This document shows, one piece after another, positions 58,546-64,000 of a stretch of DNA of 64,000 nucleotides. Under the pieces are notes generated by a model. The model was not told the DNA's origin and did not search any database. It saw only the letters and a program-made list of their open reading frames with translations. A program made the translations under genes and the position numbers. Position 1 is the stretch's first letter; the number at the start of each line of letters is the position of its first letter. The stretch spans positions 17,028,165-17,092,164 of the forward strand of contig NC_067204.1 in NCBI RefSeq assembly GCF_026262505.1, in the 5' to 3' direction. This stretch comes from Trichomonas vaginalis G3 (Eukaryota > Parabasalia > Trichomonadida > Trichomonadidae).

Positions 58546-59237
58546 CAACGAATAATTATTTTTGATAATATATCAAACTTTAAAATATATAACTTTAAAT
58601 TAGCATCTGAATTAGAAATAGTCAATGATCAATATTAATTGAGAACCAACAATAAAAAATTAGAACTCTCTAATTGGTTGTTCTTCATTTATTTACAATA
58701 ATATTTGAAATGATTTCCATCTTGTTTTGTTGTTTTCTCTGAATGATGAGAAATTACATGTAATAGAGCTTCCTTGACTGACACTACAACAGGATGAACA
58801 TTGAATGCATATGTTATTTGTACTATCGATATAGGAAATTGATGAATGTTCCAATGTATTTGGGACAATGTGTTATCCTTAAGGCTTCATAAACTCGACA
58901 AAAATTGGAATAAATGTTATATTTATCATTATTTTTAACTTTTATTGACATATCTAAATAATGTGAACCTCAACTAACATTATTTCAGAAAATGACAGAC
59001 TACCATTTATTTTTCAACTCTTTATTTTTATTTTAATTGTTTGTGAAACCTTAATAGAAGAAGAACTATCAATTGATAAAATGACATTTGATATACTTTT
59101 GTTATTGATTAATATGAATAATAAATTTGTTTATTTGAATCATAATGAAATGAAGAACAAACAATATTCATATGAAGAAGAGCTTGGAAATAAGAATATT
59201 GATAATTTTAATAATTATTCCATTAGATTATATCATA
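58546..59237. other. Host intergenic region between convergent genes
   Basis: 690 bases, AT-rich, with several short direct words but no coding potential and no RNA gene that I can recognise. It should hold the 3' ends of both flanking transcripts. Confidence 0.3.
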
Positions 59238-60194
59238 TTACTCGGCTCCAATAGATAATAAATAATCTCTTACATTACCTTTTGCAATTGAGAGTGCAGT
59301 ATATCCACGTTTATTCTTTGCTTCTTTATCCGCTCCAACAGAGATAAGATATTTAACAACTTCAAGTTGACCTTTAATTGATGCATAAATGAGTGGTGTC
59401 CATCCATTTTTATAATTTGCTTCTTTATCAACACCAACAGAGATAAGATATTTAACAACTTCAAGTTGACCATTTTCTGATGCATAAATGAGTGGTGTCC
59501 ATCCATTTTTATCTTTTGCTTCTTTATCACAGCCACATTCAATTTGGAATTTGACAAGATTTAGATTTCCTTTTGCACTTGCAAGATGAAGTGCATTCTT
59601 TTCATTACGGTCTGTCTTTTTCAAAATTCCTTCTTCACAAGCCTTTGTAATCATTTCTCGATTGCCTTTCACAGAAATATCTTCAAGGAAGTTATAAACA
59701 CTATAAATATCACTAGTTTCTTTAAGTTCAGAGATTTTGGTTAAAAAATCTTTAGAATTGTTGTAATCTCCATTAACTCGAGAAACTGTTGTTTCTTTAG
59801 CAGTATTATGTATTTGATTTTGTAATTTTTTTAATTCTGTTCGTAATTTATTGATTTCTTCTGTAGAATCACGCAAATCTTTGTCATTTTGATTGATAAT
59901 ATCAATAATTCCATCAAATATATTGAATTTCATGTACTTTTTGACGAATTTAAGAATTGAAACGACTTCCTCTAAATTTTGGATAGTAACATTTGCTTTT
60001 CGTGTACAGATATATAATTTTGTGGCATTGGTCGTTGATGAAGACTGTTTGAGAAGAGAAACATACTCATCCACGGTCAAACGTGAATATTTCATGATTG
60101 TTTTGATATCTCCTATTTCGAATGTATCAAAAAAGTTTTCATTTTGAATATAATCACTGATATGAGCAGCGATGTATTCGAAATTCAGATTCAT
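59238..60194 (-). CDS. Ankyrin-repeat protein with coiled coil
   Basis: About 318 residues from the ATG at 60194 (MNLNFEYIAAHISDYI); the longer reading begins with TTG. DUF3447-like N-terminal helices, a coiled coil at about 110-140 (LRDSTEEINKLRTELKKLQN), then four ankyrin repeats: NALHLASAKGNLNLVKFQIE, two nearly identical units (KNGWTPLIYASENGQLEVVK and KNGWTPLIYASIKGQLEVVK) and a last GYTALSIAKGNVRDYLLS. The two middle units are almost the same at DNA level (59330-59530), a sign of recent repeat duplication. Likely a binding scaffold. Confidence 0.82.
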   Translation of the reverse strand: MNLNFEYIAAHISDYIQNENFFDTFEIGDIKTIMKYSRLTVDEYVSLLKQSSSTTNATKLYICTRKANVTIQNLEEVVSILKFVKKYMKFNIFDGIIDIINQNDKDLRDSTEEINKLRTELKKLQNQIHNTAKETTVSRVNGDYNNSKDFLTKISELKETSDIYSVYNFLEDISVKGNREMITKACEEGILKKTDRNEKNALHLASAKGNLNLVKFQIECGCDKEAKDKNGWTPLIYASENGQLEVVKYLISVGVDKEANYKNGWTPLIYASIKGQLEVVKYLISVGADKEAKNKRGYTALSIAKGNVRDYLLSIGAE

Positions 60195-60692
60195 GACCTG
60201 ATTCAATTTTTGGGATTTTTGTAAAAATTTACCACCTTTTTTGAATTCAAAAAGTGTAAAAAACTTTTTTCAAAAATTTTAGTACCGAATTGGAAATGTG
60301 TGAAAGAAACCAAACAACAAGGAAAAAGACCATTAGCATATAATATAATGCACATATATATAATAAAATAAATTTACAATTCTAGGCTAGAATTCGAGAA
60401 AAATTGAAATCGTGAATAATACACAATTAAAAGATAAGTCTACCTTCTCTTGAACCGTTACCTATAATAAATTCTACATTACAATCATAATCTTAATAAA
60501 AATTTTCATAAAAATTCTAATGTTTGTTTCATTTGATATAAAAATCTATCTACCAATATCTCGTATTGTTTTGATTATTGTCTTGGTCAAATGTAATAAT
60601 TGACATTATTAGATTGAATTCTACACAAACAAAAGGAATTATGAATGAAAAAAATTAAAGTTACGCGCATAAAAATCTACAAACAAACATAT
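60195..60692. other. Host intergenic region
   Basis: 500 bases, AT-rich. Part upstream of the minus-strand ankyrin gene. No gene, RNA or clear repeat seen. Confidence 0.3.
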
Positions 60693-61697
60693 TTATTTCA
60701 TACGGGAATGAGATCTCTTGGAAAAAGGAACGATTATTGCAGGACACAAAGGTTTTAACGAAAGCCTTTTTGGGACACTATTTCGCTTATAATTATTCAT
60801 TATACTCTTAGACCTAGGTGAATATGAATCATCGGTAGAGATATGAATCCCTCTCATCGGATCTTTTGCTCTATTATCAGCTTTATCTTGTCTTAACTTA
60901 GTTATTCTAGCCATGATATGTTCTATTATCTTATTATGTTTCGCATTTATCTCTTCAACAGCTTTAATCGAGAATTGTCTTGCTCTGATTAATTCATCTT
61001 GCTGTGCTTGCAGGAGAGTTGCCTTCTTTTTCTCAATTATGCCATTTAGAACTGTTTGGGCTTGTGCTGACTCAATTTTTTCTAGGGATTTGATTTCTTT
61101 GTCGAGTTCTACCGCTTTATCAAAGTCTTTTGTTAGTGTAAGATTTTTGAGTTGGGCTCTCATATTATTTAGCCTTGCTGAGCTTTTAACATACGGTCGA
61201 ATATTTTCATCTTCATTCCAAAATTTTTCAAATTCTTTAAGTTGAAATGCATGCTTTTGTTTAAGATTCGCAATCGTCTTTGTGTCGTGGTCCTTCTCCT
61301 GATCGATTTTCTTTTTAAATTCCGTTTGAATATCTGCTAATTTTGATTTAAGTTGATTTATTTCGAGATTTAGGAGATATTCATCATTTTCTTGCTTAGC
61401 CTTTGCATTATTTACATTGTTACGAGTCAAGTATTTATTTAATAAATTCTCGTAACGCGCTGCTGCTAAATAGTTTCCTTCCACGAGCGAGTCAACATTT
61501 TTATGCTGTATGAATCTCAAAACAGTTGTATACATATCACTTGGTGGCATTCTACCGTGCTGTTCGAACTCATTAACGTAATTCTCCAACTTTGCTGAAA
61601 ATATTTCATCAAAGCTTTTAACATTCTGTTCATCGGCTTGAATGGATGCCGATTCATCCTTGGTAGTGTCAGATTGTTCAGAAGTGTTGTTGCTCAA
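60693..61697 (-). CDS. Coiled-coil protein, basic serine-rich tail; start codon unclear
   Basis: About 334 residues. The N-terminal part (YVNEFEQHGRMPPSDMYTTV, then LVEGNYLAAARYENLLNKYL) is a helical module; a long coiled coil covers about 105-270 with a DFDKAVELDKEIKSLEKIES segment; the tail is basic and Ser-rich (SPRSKSIMNNYKRNSVPKRL). The layout resembles a family of coiled-coil proteins common in Trichomonas, probably cytoskeletal. The frame opens with TTG at 61697 and has a stop three codons before. The first ATG is Met50, inside what looks like a conserved region, so an ATG may have been lost or misread. Confidence 0.65.
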   Translation of the reverse strand: MSNNTSEQSDTTKDESASIQADEQNVKSFDEIFSAKLENYVNEFEQHGRMPPSDMYTTVLRFIQHKNVDSLVEGNYLAAARYENLLNKYLTRNNVNNAKAKQENDEYLLNLEINQLKSKLADIQTEFKKKIDQEKDHDTKTIANLKQKHAFQLKEFEKFWNEDENIRPYVKSSARLNNMRAQLKNLTLTKDFDKAVELDKEIKSLEKIESAQAQTVLNGIIEKKKATLLQAQQDELIRARQFSIKAVEEINAKHNKIIEHIMARITKLRQDKADNRAKDPMRGIHISTDDSYSPRSKSIMNNYKRNSVPKRLSLKPLCPAIIVPFSKRSHSRMK

Positions 61698-62172
61698 TTT
61701 AAGTTATAAAAATATTTTCATTCAAAAATGGTGAATTCACGGTTCATCATATAGTGATTTAGAATATCCAATTATTTTTGTATCGTAAAGTGTACGTTAT
61801 TTTTATTTTCTGAGTTCTCTCAATTTTTTTGAACCCTTTTGAAAAGTAAAATAAAAAAAAATATTCAAATTGACGTTTAACCATGTCATATATTGCATTA
61901 GATTTCTCATAGTTAGCTCACTTCAAACACCTAAAAATGGTTTGTATATTGTTGCCTCATTTTCTCTTGAAAAGTTTCTGGCCTTAATATCAATCAATAG
62001 GGACCAATATATCTGTGAATATGTATGGCACATCACAGATAGATTAAACTATCAGCGAGGTTGCCAATGACGGAATTTTAATTTTGAAATCTGATCTTTC
62101 AACAGAAAAACGACATAAGTATACAATGGATAATATTTATTCTTAAATTACAAACAAACAGAAAGATATGAC
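61698..62172. other. Host intergenic region with GTGAATTCAC palindrome
   Basis: The palindrome GTGAATTCAC lies at 61731-61740, 34 bases upstream of the minus-strand gene. The rest is AT-rich without coding potential. Confidence 0.4.
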
Positions 62173-63972
62173 TTATATATCAGAATATGAGTCAGGTCCG
62201 TGGACAAAATCGAGAGCTGCATTTAGCTTATCCATGAGCTTTGTTTCTTGTTTAACAGAAGGATCATCAAAGTTTTCATCGAGCCAATCATAGACTTTCT
62301 TCAATTCGGCCGCTTTGCTTAGCTTATCAACAAACATTCCTGCGATGAAATCAGTGAGTTCTTCGTCAAAGTCGCAATTCAAACCTCTTTTTTCGATTTC
62401 TCTTAATGCCATGCAAATGTTTGTCTCCAAATCACCGACAGCAGCGAACATGTTGACGAATGATGCTCTTCTGTCGATGCTTTCCTTCAATGCATCTCGG
62501 TATGCGTCTCTAAGCAAGGACAGATCAGTTTGTAAGCGGATGAGGTTCTCATAGACTTCTTTGTGACCACTATCAGCTATTTTATTTGTTAATTCTCCGT
62601 ATCTCTTCTTAAGTTTTGTAATTTCATTTGGATCTGAGTTTTCATTTCTCTTAAGTTTATGATATTTCATCTGTACTTCTTTTCTTTCATCAAGATAATC
62701 CTGAATTTCATCAAATTCATTTCGATAAATAATTTCTGTTGTTAAAACTGGTTTTGGCACGTCAGCAATCTCATACGTCTTCATTTCATCAATCCTCTGC
62801 ATCCATTTGTTAATTTCGACCTCGAGTCTTTTAGCTCTTGTTTCCATATTTTCTTCTTCAATCCGTTTTCGAACTCTCAATGCGTTGTTTTCGTTTTTAA
62901 GCATTTCTTGATGCTTATTTACTATTTCTATCTTTTCATTTACATTGTTTATTTCTTGGAAAACACTTGAACAGCTGACATCAAGTAATTTACTGAGATC
63001 GAAGTCCTCTTGCTGCTGAATAAGTAAGTCTTTATCATCCAACAGCTTTGTTTGAACTGCTTGTTGCTCCTTGAGTGAATCTGTCAGCTGACGATTTGAA
63101 AATGAAACTGTTTGGCCTTCAATTCCGCCAGAAGCTGTTGATTTCATTTCTTTTATAATAGCAGATATGTCTCTGTTGTTTAAATCAACTTGGGATTCGT
63201 ATTGTTTGATATATCTCAAAGAATTACGGAGTATTTCATTATAAATGCTAGCATCAGCAGCAAAATACTTATGCTGATCTTCATCAAGCTTCTGTCGCTT
63301 AATAGCTTCACTCTTTTGTCTTTCAAGATCTTTAATTTTGTTTTGTAAGTCTTGTACTTCATTTTGAAGGGTCTGAAGCTCTTTGTTTGCTGTATTACGA
63401 TCATTAATAACGTCCATATCTGCCTTTTTCAGCTGGAATTTTGAATATGAAAGTCTTGTTGCAGCAATTTCAGCTTTAATTTGGTCGAGAATGGTATTAA
63501 GACGCTGCTCTTCGGCTAATGACTCATTTAATTCATCAGATAATCGTTTTCGTTCTTGTTCAATTTTATTTTCTTTTTGAACGTCAACATTTGGTTGATT
63601 CCAGGTTGAAGACGGTGAAGAAGATGATTCTTCCTCTTCTTCGATTTCTTTGTTAACTTCAGATGGAAATGTTTGATTGAAATAATTTGTATAGTCGTTA
63701 ATTTTTTGTAAAACTGCTTTTACGTTCTTTTCATTAATATCCATCTCTTCAGTAGCTTGTATCATTTTTGAAATGATTGCTCCGCACTGATCTTTAGTTT
63801 CAAAACGTTCAAAACTAGATTTAATTTGAATAAGCGTTGCTTGCAGTTGATAAAGCAAATCCTGAGTGTGTTCAATATCATCTTGGTATTTGTTGGCAAG
63901 AGAATCAAGTAGTGAATAGAAGTTTGTAACTGACGAATTTTGTTTGAGTTTTTCGAAGTCTTGTGAATTCAT
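62173..63972 (-). CDS. Long coiled-coil protein (599 aa)
   Basis: Whole frame from the ATG at 63972 (MNSQDFEKLKQNSSVTNFYS). The first 120 residues look globular and helical, followed by an acidic Ser-rich linker (EEEEESSSSPSSTW), then coiled coil over about 140-500 and a C-terminal helical region ending LNAALDFVHGPDSYSDI. The overall form resembles intraflagellar-transport or axoneme-associated coiled-coil proteins, but no specific family is clear. Promoter lies beyond 63972 at the window edge. Confidence 0.7.
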   Translation of the reverse strand: MNSQDFEKLKQNSSVTNFYSLLDSLANKYQDDIEHTQDLLYQLQATLIQIKSSFERFETKDQCGAIISKMIQATEEMDINEKNVKAVLQKINDYTNYFNQTFPSEVNKEIEEEEESSSSPSSTWNQPNVDVQKENKIEQERKRLSDELNESLAEEQRLNTILDQIKAEIAATRLSYSKFQLKKADMDVINDRNTANKELQTLQNEVQDLQNKIKDLERQKSEAIKRQKLDEDQHKYFAADASIYNEILRNSLRYIKQYESQVDLNNRDISAIIKEMKSTASGGIEGQTVSFSNRQLTDSLKEQQAVQTKLLDDKDLLIQQQEDFDLSKLLDVSCSSVFQEINNVNEKIEIVNKHQEMLKNENNALRVRKRIEEENMETRAKRLEVEINKWMQRIDEMKTYEIADVPKPVLTTEIIYRNEFDEIQDYLDERKEVQMKYHKLKRNENSDPNEITKLKKRYGELTNKIADSGHKEVYENLIRLQTDLSLLRDAYRDALKESIDRRASFVNMFAAVGDLETNICMALREIEKRGLNCDFDEELTDFIAGMFVDKLSKAAELKKVYDWLDENFDDPSVKQETKLMDKLNAALDFVHGPDSYSDI

Positions 63973-64000
63973 TAATTCGAAAAGCTGTCTCGCACATGAT

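Noticed and set aside
62173-63972. Specific IFT or dynein-regulatory subunit
   Set aside because: Coiled-coil content gives superficial similarity with many proteins; no family-specific motif could be seen.

Overview
The window most likely comes from the parabasalid Trichomonas vaginalis. The DNA is AT-rich and the host genes have no introns. The host set (ankyrin-repeat proteins with a DUF3447-like N-terminus, a metacaspase, a kinase-fold protein, coiled-coil proteins) fits this organism, as does the mass of Maverick/Polinton-type DNA. The assignment rests on gene content and style, not on a database match.

About 52 kb (1-51928) is a stack of Polinton-type virus-like elements, treated here as fossils. 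Element A (1-4980, minus orientation, left part outside the window) carries a packaging ATPase, an SF3 helicase, a penton-like protein and the 3' end of a major capsid gene. Element D (4981-27473, 22.5 kb) has inverted repeats of about 0.87 kb. It carries an ATPase, penton-like protein, long phage-type fibre, RVE integrase, KilA-N genes, a decayed protein-primed DNA polymerase B and a decayed capsid gene. Element C (27474-29199 plus 51639-51928) is split by element B. Element B (29200-51638, 22.4 kb) belongs to the same lineage as A and C and sits in the adenine methyltransferase gene of C, flanked by AAATT on both sides. A, B and C are near-identical where they overlap and therefore young, but B and D each carry roughly two dozen breaks.

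The two lineages differ in replication module: D has a polymerase B, while A/B have an SF3 helicase and no visible polymerase. They share the capsid, ATPase, integrase, fibre and KilA-N modules, plus one accessory gene that is almost identical in D and B. D does not have matching flanks: its left neighbour is a capsid gene and its right neighbour is another gene in another orientation. This means recombination between copies or an assembly join.

The elements also share small-scale signals: a TTTTTAY-type motif just upstream of most start codons, bidirectional spacers of 16-18 bp, a dispersed GGTGA/TCACC palindromic repeat, and GC-rich hairpins capped by C-GAA-G that often sit in frame inside genes.

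The host part (51929-64000) holds seven genes: a kinase-fold protein lacking the catalytic residues (pseudokinase with a UBA-like tail), a metacaspase with an N-myristoylation-type start, an HxxxDG acyltransferase/condensation-fold protein, two ankyrin-repeat proteins and two coiled-coil proteins.
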